Assembly (NCBI RefSeq): GCF_018324685.1
Contig: NZ_AP023354.1
Span: forward strand, 5,580,001 to 5,644,000
Direction of reading: 5' to 3'
Source: Actinocatenispora sera
GTDB lineage: Bacteria; Actinomycetota; Actinomycetes; Mycobacteriales; Micromonosporaceae
DNA length: 64,000 nucleotides
Position 1 is the stretch's first letter. Each line of letters begins with the position of its first letter. This document shows positions 37,280-46,617 of the stretch, piece after piece. Both the position numbers and the translations under genes were made by a program. The notes beneath the pieces are model-generated. The model was not told where the DNA came from. It made no database searches and saw only the letters and a list, made by a program, of their open reading frames with translations.

Positions 37280-38296
37280 CTAGCGGACGTCCGGTTCGTC
37301 GGCGATCCGGCGGGCGGCGTCCCGGGCGTACCGCAGGGCCGCCCTGGCCTGGTCCGGGCCGGCGCCGACCAGCCCGCACGCCTGCGTGAGCACCATCTGC
37401 CCGGGCAGCCGGGACGGCGGCAGCCCGAGCCGGTGCCAGAACTCGCGTACCGCGTCCGCCGCCGCCGCGTCCGCGCCCCGCGACGCGGTGGCCGGCACCG
37501 CACCGGCGAACAGGCCGAGCCCGGCGTCCAGCGCCTCGCCCCAGGCGTCCAGCCCCGCCGCGTCCGAGGGCAGCAGCGCGGTGTCCACCGCGACCGCGGC
37601 GGCGCCGGCGGCCCGCACCAGCCCGACCGGTACGTCGGCGGCGCAGCAGTGCACCAGCGCCGGCACCCCGCCGGCGGCCAGCACGGTGTGCAGGGTCTCG
37701 GTGGCGTCCGGCTCGGCCACCGGCCGGTAGGTGCCGAGGCCGCTCTCGGTGCGCACCCGCCCGGCGAGCACCGCCGGCAGCGAGGGCTCGTCGAGCTGCA
37801 GCAGCACCCGGGCACCCGGCACCCGGGCGGCGACGTCGGCGACGTGCGCGGCGACGCCCTCGGCCAGCGAGGCGGTCAGGTCGCGCAGCGCGCCGGCATC
37901 GCGCAGCACCGTGCCGCCGGACGGCAGCTCCAGCCCGGCCGCGAGCGTGTACGGCCCGCCGACCGCGACCTTCAGCAACCCGGTGTAGCCCTCGGCCACC
38001 TCGACGAGCTGGTCGAGGTCGCGTTCCAGCAGGTCACGGGTTCGGCGCAGGTCGCGGCCGGGGCGGGCGGCGATGCGCCAGCGGGCCGCGTACAGCTCGA
38101 CCGGAAGCTCGGTGAGCAGCCCGGCGGTACGGCCGAGCAGCTCGGCGCCGGGGCCGCGGTCGGGCAGCTCGGGCAGGTACGGCAGGTCGGGCAGCTCGCC
38201 GAACACCACCCGCAACGCCTCGCCCGGGTCGGTACCGGGCAGCGATCCGACGCCGGTGGCCGCGCCGGCCGGCCACGGGTACCCCTGTTCGCTCAC
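37280..38296 (-). CDS. MetE C-terminal-like (cobalamin-independent methionine synthase family) protein
   Basis: 338 aa, about half the length of true MetE, so it lacks the N-terminal barrel. GVGSLPGTDPGEALRVV and LKVAVGGPYTLAAGLELP near the start, LLQLDEPSLPAVLAG in the middle, VHCCAADVPVGLV (His and Cys zinc-ligand positions) and MVLTQACGLVG near the end fit the UROD/MetE-like fold with its zinc site. Actinobacteria carry such a protein beside ligA (Rv3015c-like); its reaction is not established. GTG start at 38296 with TAGCCT six bases upstream, so leaderless. Confidence 0.85.
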   Translation of the reverse strand: MSEQGYPWPAGAATGVGSLPGTDPGEALRVVFGELPDLPYLPELPDRGPGAELLGRTAGLLTELPVELYAARWRIAARPGRDLRRTRDLLERDLDQLVEVAEGYTGLLKVAVGGPYTLAAGLELPSGGTVLRDAGALRDLTASLAEGVAAHVADVAARVPGARVLLQLDEPSLPAVLAGRVRTESGLGTYRPVAEPDATETLHTVLAAGGVPALVHCCAADVPVGLVRAAGAAAVAVDTALLPSDAAGLDAWGEALDAGLGLFAGAVPATASRGADAAAADAVREFWHRLGLPPSRLPGQMVLTQACGLVGAGPDQARAALRYARDAARRIADEPDVR

Positions 38297-38302
38297 GACG
38301 GC

Positions 38303-38308
38303 AGGCTA
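38303..38308 (-). promoter_or_regulatory. Leaderless promoter -10 of the MetE-like gene (TAGCCT)
   Basis: TAGCCT on the minus strand, six bases before the GTG at 38296. Confidence 0.55.
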
Positions 38309-38341
38309 CTTGGCCGCGCCCGCACCGCCGGCCCCGGGCGC

Positions 38342-38421
38342 GTTGATCAAGGGCCCGCGAAGTTGATCAAGGGATCGGGACATCCCCATCTGGGACTTCG
38401 TGCCCCGATCCCTTGATCAAC
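38342..38421. repeat. TTGATCAA-type REP-like inverted repeat
   Basis: An 18-bp perfect inverted repeat, GTTGATCAAGGGATCGGG at 38362-38379 and its complement at 38404-38421, with a 24-base loop. A partial third copy GTTGATCAAGGG is at 38342-38353. It lies between divergent genes. Confidence 0.85.
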
Positions 38422-38480
38422 GCGGGCGGCGCGCGGCGGGGGCGCGGGCGGCGCGCGGGGGGCACGCGGCGGGGGCGCGC

Positions 38481-38502
38481 GGGGGGGGGGGGGGGGGGGG
38501 GG
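38481..38502. repeat. Homopolymer run of 22 G
   Basis: Twenty-two consecutive G on the plus strand, preceded by a GC-only, G-rich stretch, 66 bases before the aldehyde dehydrogenase ATG. It could be a slippage-prone tract, a G-quadruplex or a read/assembly artefact. Confidence 0.9.
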
Positions 38503-38568
38503 TGCCTGTGGCGGGCCGGATCGCCGAAACCCGCCACGGCGCGGTGCCGGCGGGGCGAGGCTGTCGGC

Positions 38569-39942
38569 ATGGCGATCGCGACGGTGAATCCGGCGACTGG
38601 CGAGACGCTGCGCACCTTCGAGCCGTACCCGGACGAGGAGGTCGCGGCGCGCATCAGGCGGGCGTACGAGACCTTCGGTGGCTATCGGAACACCAGCTAC
38701 GGTCAGCGGGGCGAGTGGCTGCGGGCCGCGGCGGACCTGCTGGATGCCGAGGCCGACCGGACCGCGGTCACCATGACCACGGAGATGGGCAAGCCGCTGC
38801 GGCAGGCGCAGGCCGAGGTCGGCAAGTGTGCCCGAGCGATGCGCTTCTACGCCGACCGGGCGGCGGAGTTCCTCGCCGACGAGCCGGCGGATGCGACCGC
38901 GGTCGGCGCCCGCCGCGCGTACGCCCGCTACCAGCCGCTCGGCGTGGTCCTTGCGGTGATGCCGTGGAACTTCCCGCTGTGGCAGGTGGTGCGGTTCGCG
39001 GCGCCGGCGTTGATGGCCGGCAACGTCGGACTGCTCAAGCACGCCTCGAACGTGCCGCAGACCGCGCTCTACCTGGGCGAGCTGTTCGAACGGGCCGGGT
39101 TCCCGGCCGGCTGCTTCCAGACCCTGCTGATCTCCTCCGGCCAGGTGGAGCGGGTGCTGCGCGATCCGCGGGTGGCGGCGGCGACGCTGACCGGCAGCGA
39201 GCCGGCCGGCCGCTCGGTGGCGGCGATCGCCGGCGACGAGGTGAAGAAGACGGTACTGGAGCTGGGCGGCTCGGATGCGTTCGTGGTGATGCCGTCGGCC
39301 GACCTGGACCGGGCGGCGCAGGTCGGGGTCACCGCCCGGGTGCAGAACAACGGCCAGTCCTGCATCGCGGCGAAGCGGTTCATCGTGCACACCGAGGTGT
39401 TCGACGAGTTCTCGGCCCGGTTCGTGACCCGGATGAAGGAGTTGCGGATGGGCGACCCCACCGACGAGATCACCGACGTCGGTCCGCTCGCCACCGAGAC
39501 CGGCCGGGACGACGTGGAGGAGCTGGTGGCCGACGCGGTCGGCCGCGGCGCCACGGTACTCACCGGCGGGGTCAGCCCGGACCGCAAGGGCTGGTACTAC
39601 CCACCGACCGTGGTCGGTGACCTCACCCCGGGCATGAAGATGTACGGCGAGGAGGTGTTCGGGCCCGTCGCCGGGCTCTACCGGGCCAGCGACATCGACG
39701 ACGCCATCCGGATCGCCAACGACACCGGCTTCGGCCTCGGCGCGAACGCCTGGACCACCGACCCGAACGAGGCGGACCGGTTCGTCGACGAGCTCGCCGC
39801 CGGCGCGGTGTTCGTCAACGGCATGGTCACCTCGTACCCGGAGCTGCCGTTCGGCGGGATCAAGCGCTCCGGGTACGGCCGGGAGCTGTCCGCGCACGGC
39901 ATCCGCGAGTTCTGCAACGTCAAGTCGGTCTGGCTCGGCTGA
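38569..39942 (+). CDS. NAD(P)+-dependent aldehyde dehydrogenase (succinate-semialdehyde type)
   Basis: 457 aa from ATG 38569 (CGAGG ribosome site). Starts MAIATVNPATGETLRTFEPY, the GabD/YneI-type N-terminus. Catalytic Cys265 in QNNGQSCIAAKRF, general base Glu231 in VLELGGSDAF, MPWNFPLWQV (Asn in the oxyanion hole) and LTGSEPAGRSV cofactor loop are intact. The C-terminus PFGGIKRSGYGRELSAHGIREF matches succinate-semialdehyde dehydrogenases, but the aldehyde is not certain. Upstream DNA holds a 22-G run and an inverted repeat that could affect expression. Confidence 0.94.
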   Translation: MAIATVNPATGETLRTFEPYPDEEVAARIRRAYETFGGYRNTSYGQRGEWLRAAADLLDAEADRTAVTMTTEMGKPLRQAQAEVGKCARAMRFYADRAAEFLADEPADATAVGARRAYARYQPLGVVLAVMPWNFPLWQVVRFAAPALMAGNVGLLKHASNVPQTALYLGELFERAGFPAGCFQTLLISSGQVERVLRDPRVAAATLTGSEPAGRSVAAIAGDEVKKTVLELGGSDAFVVMPSADLDRAAQVGVTARVQNNGQSCIAAKRFIVHTEVFDEFSARFVTRMKELRMGDPTDEITDVGPLATETGRDDVEELVADAVGRGATVLTGGVSPDRKGWYYPPTVVGDLTPGMKMYGEEVFGPVAGLYRASDIDDAIRIANDTGFGLGANAWTTDPNEADRFVDELAAGAVFVNGMVTSYPELPFGGIKRSGYGRELSAHGIREFCNVKSVWLG

Positions 39943-40034
39943 CGGCGCGCGGCGCGGTCGACCGCCGGCACGCACCACGCAGTGCGGCACCCTGGCCGAG
40001 CCCCGGGCGGCGCAGGGCGGCACCCCGGCCGAGC

Positions 40035-40114
40035 GGCACGCACCACGCAGGGCACGCACCACGCAGGGCACGCACCACGCAGGGCACGCACCACGCAGGG
40101 CACGCACCACGCAG
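40035..40114. repeat. 16-bp tandem repeat, five perfect copies
   Basis: GGCACGCACCACGCAG repeated five times without change, flanked on both sides by GGCGGCACCCCGG-type copies. It fills most of the 281-bp gap 39943-40223 between the aldehyde dehydrogenase and MDR genes. No spacers, so not CRISPR. Confidence 0.95.
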
Positions 40115-40223
40115 GGCGGCACCCCGGTCGAGCGGCCCGCGCGGCCCGCGCGGCGACAGGGCGGGCACCTCGGCCGGGCGCCGGTGGCGGAGATCGGGCA
40201 GTGGTGACGGGTGGGAGTACGCG

Positions 40224-41207
40224 ATGGGCGAGACGATGCGGGCGGCGGTCTGGACCGGACCCGGCGGGCCGGAGACGATCGAGGTACGGGCCGTGCCGCG
40301 GCCGGCCGCCCGCGACGGGTGGACGCTGGTCCGGGTGCGCGCCGCCGGACTGAACCGGTCCGAGCTGATGACCCGGCAGGGCCACTCCCCCGGCGTCGAC
40401 CCGCCGCGGGTGCTGGGCATCGAGTGCGTCGGCACGGTCGCCGAGTCGCTCGACCCGCTGCTGCCGGCCGGTACCACGGTCGCCGCGGTGATGGGCGGCA
40501 TGGGCCGCGCCTTCGACGGCGGGTACGCGCAGTACGCGTTGCTGCCGGACCGGCTGCTGATCCGGCTGAGGACCACGCTGGACTGGCCGACGCTCGGCGC
40601 GCTGCCCGAGACGTTCCTGACCGCGCACGGCTCGCTCACGGCGCTCGGCGCCGGCAGCGGCGAGACCCTGCTGGTGCGCGGCGGTTCGTCGGCGCTGGGG
40701 TTGGCGGCCGTGTCGCTCGCCCGCGAGCGCGGCCTGAGCACGCTCACCACCACCCGCAACCCGGAGAAGGTGGCGCGGCTGGCCGCCAACGGCGCCGATC
40801 ACGTGGTGCTCGACGACGGCGACCTGGCGGCCGCGGTACGCCGGATCCTGCCGGCCGGGCCGCACCTGATCCTCGATCTGATCGGCGCGCCGACGATGCT
40901 CGACTCGCTGCACCTGGTGCGGCGCGGCGGCACCGTGTGCATGACCGGGCTGCTCAGCGGCGAGTGGGTGGTGCCCGAGTTCGAACCGGTCGGCTCGATC
41001 CCGTCCGGTACCAAGCTGACCGCGTTCGGCTCGGGTGACCTGGCCGGCCGGGCCGGCGCGGATGCGTTGCGGCGCATCGTGTCCGACGTCGAGGCCGGCC
41101 GGTACCGGCCGGTCGTGGACCGGGTGTTCGAACTCGACGAGGTCGCCGCCGCGCACCGGTACACGGAGGAGAACCGGGCCACCGGCAAGGTGGTGCTGCG
41201 GTGTTGA
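40224..41207 (+). CDS. MDR-superfamily (zinc-independent) alcohol dehydrogenase/quinone oxidoreductase
   Basis: 327 aa, ATG after GGTGGGAG. MRAAVWTGPGGPETIEVRAVPRP (GroES-like), VRAAGLNRSELMTRQGHSP, VLGIECVGTV, then a nucleotide loop LLVRGGSSALGLAAVSLARERG and HLILDLIGAPTMLDSL. Lacks zinc cysteines. Ends ATGKVVLRC. The third MDR enzyme of the window, not closely similar by eye to the other two. Substrate unknown. Confidence 0.9.
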   Translation: MGETMRAAVWTGPGGPETIEVRAVPRPAARDGWTLVRVRAAGLNRSELMTRQGHSPGVDPPRVLGIECVGTVAESLDPLLPAGTTVAAVMGGMGRAFDGGYAQYALLPDRLLIRLRTTLDWPTLGALPETFLTAHGSLTALGAGSGETLLVRGGSSALGLAAVSLARERGLSTLTTTRNPEKVARLAANGADHVVLDDGDLAAAVRRILPAGPHLILDLIGAPTMLDSLHLVRRGGTVCMTGLLSGEWVVPEFEPVGSIPSGTKLTAFGSGDLAGRAGADALRRIVSDVEAGRYRPVVDRVFELDEVAAAHRYTEENRATGKVVLRC

Positions 41208-41253
41208 ATCCCGCTCGCGCGAAGCCAGCCGCGTCCCCCACCCCATCCGGTCG

Positions 41254-42051
41254 CTAGTCGGTGGCCACCGTGAACGGGGTGAACAGGCGCTTGACGTCGC
41301 CGGGTGGGGTGCCGCCGGTGGACATCAGGCTGACCCGGGCGCCCCGCTCCAGCCGGTCCGCGGCCCACGCCTCGAACTCCGGCTGGTACGAGGAGATGTC
41401 CAGCCGGATCGGCCCGTCGGCCAGGTCGGTGCACAGCGCCATCGCGGTCGCCACGTCGTCCGCGACCACCGGGCCGAGCAGGTTGTGCGCGCCGTTGCGC
41501 CAGCTCGCGCCGTACCCGCCGGCGGCGATCCGGAGCCGGCCGAAGCCGGCCAGCCGGCGCAGCAGCCGGGACCGGTCGGCGCCGAACGCGTCGGCGTCCA
41601 GCCGCAGGATCTCCGGCAGGTCGGTCGGCCAGGCCGGCCGGGTCGGTGGCAGGTCGGGGCGGGGCCCGGACAGCGTACCGACGTAGGTGACCGAACTGCC
41701 GTCGGTGGCGAACCCGAGCTGCTCGTACAGCGGGCGGCCGTTGTCGGTGGCGCGCAGGCAGACCGGGCCGCCAGCGGCCGCCAGCGCGCGCGACATCAGG
41801 GCCCGGCCGAACCCCTGCCGCTCGTACCGGGCGGCGACGAGCATCATGCCGATCGCGGCGTGCGTGTCGTACCGGGTCAGCGTCACCGCACCGGCGAGAC
41901 CGCCGTCGGCCGCGTCGATCCCGTACACCTCGGCGAGCTCGATCAGCAGCGCCCAGCGGCGATCCTCGCGCAGCCAGCCGCGGTCGGCCGACAGCTCCTG
42001 ACAGGCCGGCACGTCGGCTGACGTCAACCTGCGTATCTGCACGCTGATCAT
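41254..42051 (-). CDS. GNAT-family N-acetyltransferase
   Basis: 265 aa from ATG 42051; a GTG at 42066 is an alternative. N-terminal GNAT fold: MISVQIRRLTSADVPACQEL, then MMLVAARYERQGFGRALMSRAL, the acetyl-CoA pyrophosphate motif A (Q/RxxGxG/A as RQGFGRA near residue 85), and LYEQLGFATDG. The C-terminal half is a second, degenerate GNAT-like domain (DLPEILRLDADAFGADRSRLLRRL). Substrate unknown. Divergent from the aldo/keto reductase. Confidence 0.88.
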   Translation of the reverse strand: MISVQIRRLTSADVPACQELSADRGWLREDRRWALLIELAEVYGIDAADGGLAGAVTLTRYDTHAAIGMMLVAARYERQGFGRALMSRALAAAGGPVCLRATDNGRPLYEQLGFATDGSSVTYVGTLSGPRPDLPPTRPAWPTDLPEILRLDADAFGADRSRLLRRLAGFGRLRIAAGGYGASWRNGAHNLLGPVVADDVATAMALCTDLADGPIRLDISSYQPEFEAWAADRLERGARVSLMSTGGTPPGDVKRLFTPFTVATD

Positions 42052-42221
42052 CCTCACCGGCGGCACCGGGCCGCGTCACTGTGTTTCGGCTCTCGCCGGC
42101 ACGACCGCGGCCGCGGCGAGCCTGGTCCTCGCGCTCCCAGGACAACCGGAGCCTGGTCGCCGGCGCCGACGCGGACGACGGTGAAGACAGCCGCGGCGAG
42201 CGCCGTGGCGGAAAGGCAACG

Positions 42222-43088
42222 ATGACAGCGAAGCAGCTTCCCGGCGGCACCTACCGCGTCGGCGACCTCGACCTCACCCGCGTGGGGTACGGCGCGATGC
42301 AGCTCGCCGGGCCCGGGGTGTTCGGTCCGCCGGCGGACCGGGACGGTGCGATCGCGGTACTGCGCGCCGCGGTCGACGCCGGCATCAACCATCTCGACAC
42401 CGCCGACTTCTACGGCCCGTACGAGACGAACGAGCTGATCCACGAGGCGCTCGCGCCGTACCCGGACGACCTGCACATCGTGACGAAGGTCGGTGCCCGG
42501 CGCGACGAGCAGGGCGGCTGGCCGCCGGCCCGGCGCCCGGAACAGCTGCGCGAGCAGGTCTACGAGAACCTCAAGCACCTCGGCCTGGACGTGCTCGACG
42601 TGGTCAACCTGCGGGTCGGCGGGGTGCACTCGCCCGAGCCCGGCTCGCTGGCCGAGCCGTTCGAGGCGCTCGCGCAGCTGCGCGAGCAGGGCCTGATCCG
42701 GCACCTGGGCGTCAGCAACGTCACCGCCGAGCAGCTCGCCGAGGCGCGCGCCATCGCGCCGGTGGTGACCGTGCAGAACATGTACAACATCGCCCAGCGC
42801 GACGACGACGGCCTGGTCGCGGCGACCGCGGCGGACGGTATCGCGTTCGTGCCGTACTTCCCGCTCGGCGGGTTCTCGCCGCTGCAGTCCGACGCGCTGG
42901 ACGCGGTGGCAAAGCGGCTCGACGCCACCCCGATGGCGGTCGCGCTCGCCTGGCTGTTGCGGCGCTCGCCCAACATCCTGCTGATCCCCGGTACCTCGAA
43001 CGTCGCCCACCTGCGGGAGAACATCGCCGGCGCCGGCCTGGACCTGCCCGCCGACGCCCGCGCCGAACTCGACGCCATCGGTACCTGA
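42222..43088 (+). CDS. Aldo/keto reductase
   Basis: 288 aa, ATG after GGAAAGGC. TIM-barrel NADPH reductase. Catalytic Asp and Tyr in HLDTADFYGPYETNELI, Lys in HIVTKVGA; the usual His position falls in DVVNLRVGG and is replaced, as in a known subfamily. C-terminal cofactor segment LIPGTSNVAHLRENIAGAGL. Physiological substrate unknown. Converges on the MFS gene with only three bases between the two stop codons. Confidence 0.92.
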   Translation: MTAKQLPGGTYRVGDLDLTRVGYGAMQLAGPGVFGPPADRDGAIAVLRAAVDAGINHLDTADFYGPYETNELIHEALAPYPDDLHIVTKVGARRDEQGGWPPARRPEQLREQVYENLKHLGLDVLDVVNLRVGGVHSPEPGSLAEPFEALAQLREQGLIRHLGVSNVTAEQLAEARAIAPVVTVQNMYNIAQRDDDGLVAATAADGIAFVPYFPLGGFSPLQSDALDAVAKRLDATPMAVALAWLLRRSPNILLIPGTSNVAHLRENIAGAGLDLPADARAELDAIGT

Positions 43089-43091
43089 CGG

Positions 43092-44309
43092 TCAGGCCGG
43101 CTGCCGCGACCGGCGGCGGTCCAGGCGCAGCACCGCGAGCAGGGCGCCGAGGGACACGACCGCGACCGCGGCGGTGAACGCGATCCCGGCGGTACGCAGC
43201 CCCCACAGGGTGGCCGCCACGCCGACCGCGACGACCGGCAGCGAGATGCCGACGTAGGCGACGACGAAGAAGCTGGAGACGGTGGCCGCGCGCTCGGCCT
43301 CCGGGCTCGCGGCGGTGATCGCCGCCATCCCGGACCGGAAGCTGAGCGCCTGCCCGACGCCGATCACGACGGTACCGGCGATCAGCGCCGCGACCGACCG
43401 GCCGAGCAGGCCACCGGCGATGCCGGCCAGCCCGGCCACCAGCACCAGGCAGCCGGCCGGCAGCGCGACGCGGCTCGGTACCCGGGCCAGGCCGACCTGG
43501 CCGATCGCGGAGCCGGCGAACATGGTGAACACCACCAGGCCGGCCAGCGCGCGCGAGTCGAGCCCCAGCACGCTGGCGAGGAAGCCCGGCTCGATCGAGG
43601 TGAGCAGCCCGAACACGGCGAACGCCGCGAACGCCGCCACCGATGCCGGGACGAACACCGCCCGCGCCGGACCCGCCACCGACGGCCGCTGCACGCTCAG
43701 CCGCGCGCCGGGCCGCACCGCGACCGGCTCGGGCGCGCGCAGCACCCCGATCGCGGCCGGTACCAGCAGGACCAGGTTCGCCAGGAACGGCAGGCGCAGC
43801 GGCAGCGGCGCCCATTCGGCGAGCACCCCGGCAAGCAGCGGACCGCAGCCGAGACCGAGCATGTTGACGGTGGTGGCGACCAGCGCCGCGGTCCGCTGCC
43901 GGGCCACCGGCGCCAGGTCGACCAGGGTCACGGTCGCGGTGGTGGTGAAGATCCCCGCCGACAGGCCGGACAGCACCCGACCGACGAACAGCGCGGCCAG
44001 CCCGGCGTCGGACAGGAACACCAGGGCCGAGGCGGCGGAGGCGGCGAGCCCGACGAGCAGCACCCGGCGCCGACCGTACGCGTCGGAGGCCCGGCCGAAC
44101 AGCAGCAGCGCGGCGATCACGCCGGCCGCGTACACCGCGTAGATGACCGTCGTCAGCAGGCTGCCGAAGCCGTATTCGTGCTGGTAGATCGCGTACAGCG
44201 GGGTCGGCAGGGTGGTACCGACCATCGTGACGCCGAACGCGTACGCGACGAACGCGAAGCCGACCGCCGCGCCCCGCCGGGCCGTCCGCTGCTGGGTCAT
44301 GGACCCCAT
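43092..44309 (-). CDS. MFS transporter
   Basis: 405 aa with about twelve hydrophobic segments. Motif A-like LFGRASDAYGRRRVLLVG between segments 2 and 3 marks the major facilitator superfamily; the rest (VGRVLSGLSAGIFTTTATVTLVDLAP) fits drug:H+ antiporter-type exporters. ATG at 44309 after GGAAGGGG. Divergent from a LysR-type regulator, which probably controls it. Substrate unknown; the PE-cluster-like ERAA/AERAATVSSFF loop is not diagnostic. Confidence 0.9.
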   Translation of the reverse strand: MGSMTQQRTARRGAAVGFAFVAYAFGVTMVGTTLPTPLYAIYQHEYGFGSLLTTVIYAVYAAGVIAALLLFGRASDAYGRRRVLLVGLAASAASALVFLSDAGLAALFVGRVLSGLSAGIFTTTATVTLVDLAPVARQRTAALVATTVNMLGLGCGPLLAGVLAEWAPLPLRLPFLANLVLLVPAAIGVLRAPEPVAVRPGARLSVQRPSVAGPARAVFVPASVAAFAAFAVFGLLTSIEPGFLASVLGLDSRALAGLVVFTMFAGSAIGQVGLARVPSRVALPAGCLVLVAGLAGIAGGLLGRSVAALIAGTVVIGVGQALSFRSGMAAITAASPEAERAATVSSFFVVAYVGISLPVVAVGVAATLWGLRTAGIAFTAAVAVVSLGALLAVLRLDRRRSRQPA

Positions 44310-44398
44310 CGTGCCCCTTCCACCGGTTCGTCCTCGGCTCCTTGCGCCGTTCTTCCCCAGCCTGCCAAGCGGCCGGCGATCTCTCCAACGGATTGCTT

Positions 44399-44426
44399 CG
44401 ATCCTGTCGATCGGTACGATCGATCA
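44399..44426 (+). promoter_or_regulatory. Leaderless promoter of the LysR gene
   Basis: TTGCTT (44393-44398) lies 16 bases before TACGAT (44415-44420), which is followed by six bases and the ATG. CGATCG-GTA-CGATCG (44408-44422 region) forms an inverted repeat over the -10 and could be the LysR autoregulatory site. Confidence 0.5.
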
Positions 44427-45293
44427 ATGGAGCTGCGCCAACTCGACCACTTCGTCGCCGTCGCGGAGGAGCTGCACTTCACCCGGGCGGCGCGGCGGGT
44501 GCACGTGGTGCAGTCGAGCCTGTCCGGCTCGATCCGGGCACTGGAGCGCGAGCTCGGCGCCGACCTGTTCGTGCGGACCAGCCGGCGGGTCCGGCTCACC
44601 GCCGCCGGCGCGGCCCTGCTCCCCGCCGCCCGGCAGGCGCTCGCCGCCGCCGCGGACGGCCGCGACGCCGTCGCCGGGGTACGCGGCGTGCTGCGCGGCC
44701 GGCTGTCGATCGGCGTGCTGCAGACGCTCGGCGGCATCGACCTGCCGGCGCTGCTGACCGAGTTCCACCGCAGGCATCCCGGGGTGACGCTGCGGCTGAC
44801 CAATTCCAGCGCGTCCGAGCTGGCCCGGGCCACCGCCTCGGGCGAGCTGGACGTCGCGTTCGTGGACCGGCCGATCGACCCGCGCGGCCTGCGCGAGATC
44901 CCGCTCGGGAGCGAGGATCTGGTGCTCGCGGTCGCTGCCGCCGACCCGCTCGCGGCGGCCGGCACCGTCGCGCTCGACGCGCTCGGCGACCGCGACTTCG
45001 TCGAGTACCGGCCGGACTCGTCGCTGCGCCGGCGCATCGACGAGGTCTGCGCCCGGTACGGGCTCACCCGCCGCGTCTGCTGCGAGGTCGACACCATCGC
45101 GCACCTGGTCGAGCTGGTCGCGCACGGGCTCGGGGTGTCGCTGCTGCCGCCGCTGACCGTGCGCGGCACCGACCGGATGGTCGGGCTGCGTACCGACCCG
45201 CCGATCCGGCGGGAGCTGCTCGCGGTCGTCGCCGCCGACCGCACCCCGCCGCCGGCCGCCACCGCCCTGCTCGCCCTGCTCCCCGACGCCTGA
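44427..45293 (+). CDS. LysR-family transcriptional regulator
   Basis: 288 aa from ATG 44427, which begins at the canonical MELRQLDHFVAVAEELHFTRAARRVHVVQSSLS helix-turn-helix (given in part). The wing follows as LERELGADLFVRTSRRVRLTAAG. The C-terminal periplasmic-binding-protein-like effector domain (LSIGVLQTLGGIDLPALL, EVDTIAHLVELVAHGLGVSLLPP) is complete. An upstream in-frame extension is rejected because it crosses the promoter. It probably regulates the divergent MFS exporter; effector unknown. Confidence 0.94.
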   Translation: MELRQLDHFVAVAEELHFTRAARRVHVVQSSLSGSIRALERELGADLFVRTSRRVRLTAAGAALLPAARQALAAAADGRDAVAGVRGVLRGRLSIGVLQTLGGIDLPALLTEFHRRHPGVTLRLTNSSASELARATASGELDVAFVDRPIDPRGLREIPLGSEDLVLAVAAADPLAAAGTVALDALGDRDFVEYRPDSSLRRRIDEVCARYGLTRRVCCEVDTIAHLVELVAHGLGVSLLPPLTVRGTDRMVGLRTDPPIRRELLAVVAADRTPPPAATALLALLPDA

Positions 45294-45414
45294 GCTGACA
45301 CCGCCGCCGGCATCCGTGCTGCGCCGCGCTCGACGGCGCCCCGCTCACCAGCCGCACGAACGCTCGGCCGGCCCCGCACGAACACGTCGACCCGCCGCGT
45401 ACGAGGGGCCGGGG

Positions 45415-46497
45415 TCAGGCGGCGCGGGCGGCAGCGGCGATGGTCGCCGAGCCGAGCACCACGTCGCCGGCCGGATCCGGGCGGTACGCCACGATCGCCT
45501 GGCCCGGCGCGACCCCGCTGGCCGGCGCCCGCAGCGTCGCGGTGAGCCCGGCGGCGTCGTAGTCCACGGTTGCGTCGAACACCTCGCCGTGCGCGCGCAG
45601 CTGCACCTGGCAGTCGAACGGGCCGACCGGCGGCGGCACCGTCCACACCGGACGCTCGGCGGTGACGGTGTCGACCGCGAGCGCCTCCCGGCGCCCCACC
45701 GTCACCGTGTTCTGCACCGGCGTGATGGACAGCACGTACCGAGGCTGGCCGTCGGGCGCCGGCCGGGTCAGGTTCAGCCCGCGCCGCTGCCCCACCGTGT
45801 ACGCGTAGGCCCCGTCGTGGCTGCCGAGCACCTCGCCGGTGTCGGCGTCGACGATGTCGCCCGGCTCGCTGCCCAGCTCGCGGTGCAGGAACCCGCGGGT
45901 GTCGCCGTCGGCGATGAAGCAGATGTCGTGGCTGTCCGGCTTGTCGGCGACGGCGAGGCCCCGCTGCGCCGCCTCGGCCCGTACCTGCGCCTTGGTCGAG
46001 TCGCCGAGCGGGAAGACGGCGCCCGCCAGCTGGTCGGGCCGCAACACGGCCAGCACGTACGACTGGTCCTTGGCGTGGTCGACGGACCGGCGCAGCACCC
46101 CGTCGGCCAGCCGGGCGTGGTGGCCGGTGACCACCGCGTCGAAGCCCAGCGCGCGGGCCCGGTCCAGCACCGCGGCGAACTTGATCTTCTCGTTGCAACG
46201 CAGGCACGGGTTCGGGGTGCGACCCGCCGCGTACTCGGCCAGGAAGTCCTCGACCACGTCCTCGCGGAACTCCTCGGCCATGTCCCACACGTAGAACGGG
46301 ATGCCCAGCACGTCGGCGGCGCGCCGCGCGTCCCGGGAGTCCTCCAGGGTGCAGCAGCCGCGCGCGCCGGTCCGGTAGGCCTGCGGGTTCGCCGACAGCG
46401 CCAGGTGCACGCCGGTCACGTCGTACCCGGCGTCGACCGCGCGCGCGGCCGCCACCGCCGAGTCGACCCCGCCCGACATCGCCGCCAACACCCTCAT
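45415..46497 (-). CDS. mnmA: tRNA-specific 2-thiouridylase
   Basis: 360 aa from ATG 46497 (GAGGAGGG ribosome site). Thiolates U34 of Lys, Glu and Gln tRNAs. PP-loop SGGVDS (residues 8-13), acceptor/catalytic Cys98 in NPCLRCNE and Cys193 in [12 protein letters not shown], then TVGQRRGLN and a C-terminal beta-barrel. The gene lies one gene away from iscS, the sulfur donor, as in mycobacteria (Rv3024c, Rv3025c). Confidence 0.96.
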   Translation of the reverse strand: MRVLAAMSGGVDSAVAAARAVDAGYDVTGVHLALSANPQAYRTGARGCCTLEDSRDARRAADVLGIPFYVWDMAEEFREDVVEDFLAEYAAGRTPNPCLRCNEKIKFAAVLDRARALGFDAVVTGHHARLADGVLRRSVDHAKDQSYVLAVLRPDQLAGAVFPLGDSTKAQVRAEAAQRGLAVADKPDSHDICFIADGDTRGFLHRELGSEPGDIVDADTGEVLGSHDGAYAYTVGQRRGLNLTRPAPDGQPRYVLSITPVQNTVTVGRREALAVDTVTAERPVWTVPPPVGPFDCQVQLRAHGEVFDATVDYDAAGLTATLRAPASGVAPGQAIVAYRPDPAGDVVLGSATIAAAARAA

Positions 46498-46617
46498 GTC
46501 CGTTCCCTCCTCGACGCGTACCCTGCCGAGCGTATCCGGCGCGCCGGCGCCGGCCGCTGCCGCGCCGGGGCGGCCCGGCCGATCGGACACGAACGACAGA
46601 ACGGAACAAGGCGGGCG

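Noticed and set aside
40035-40114. Possible CRISPR array
   Set aside because: Repeat units touch each other without spacers and there are no cas genes; same for the arrays at 36131 and 47056.
43083-43096. Short palindrome over the two facing stop codons at 43088/43092 as a terminator
   Set aside because: CTGAC-G-GTCAG arises simply from two opposed TGA codons; too short to act as a stable hairpin.
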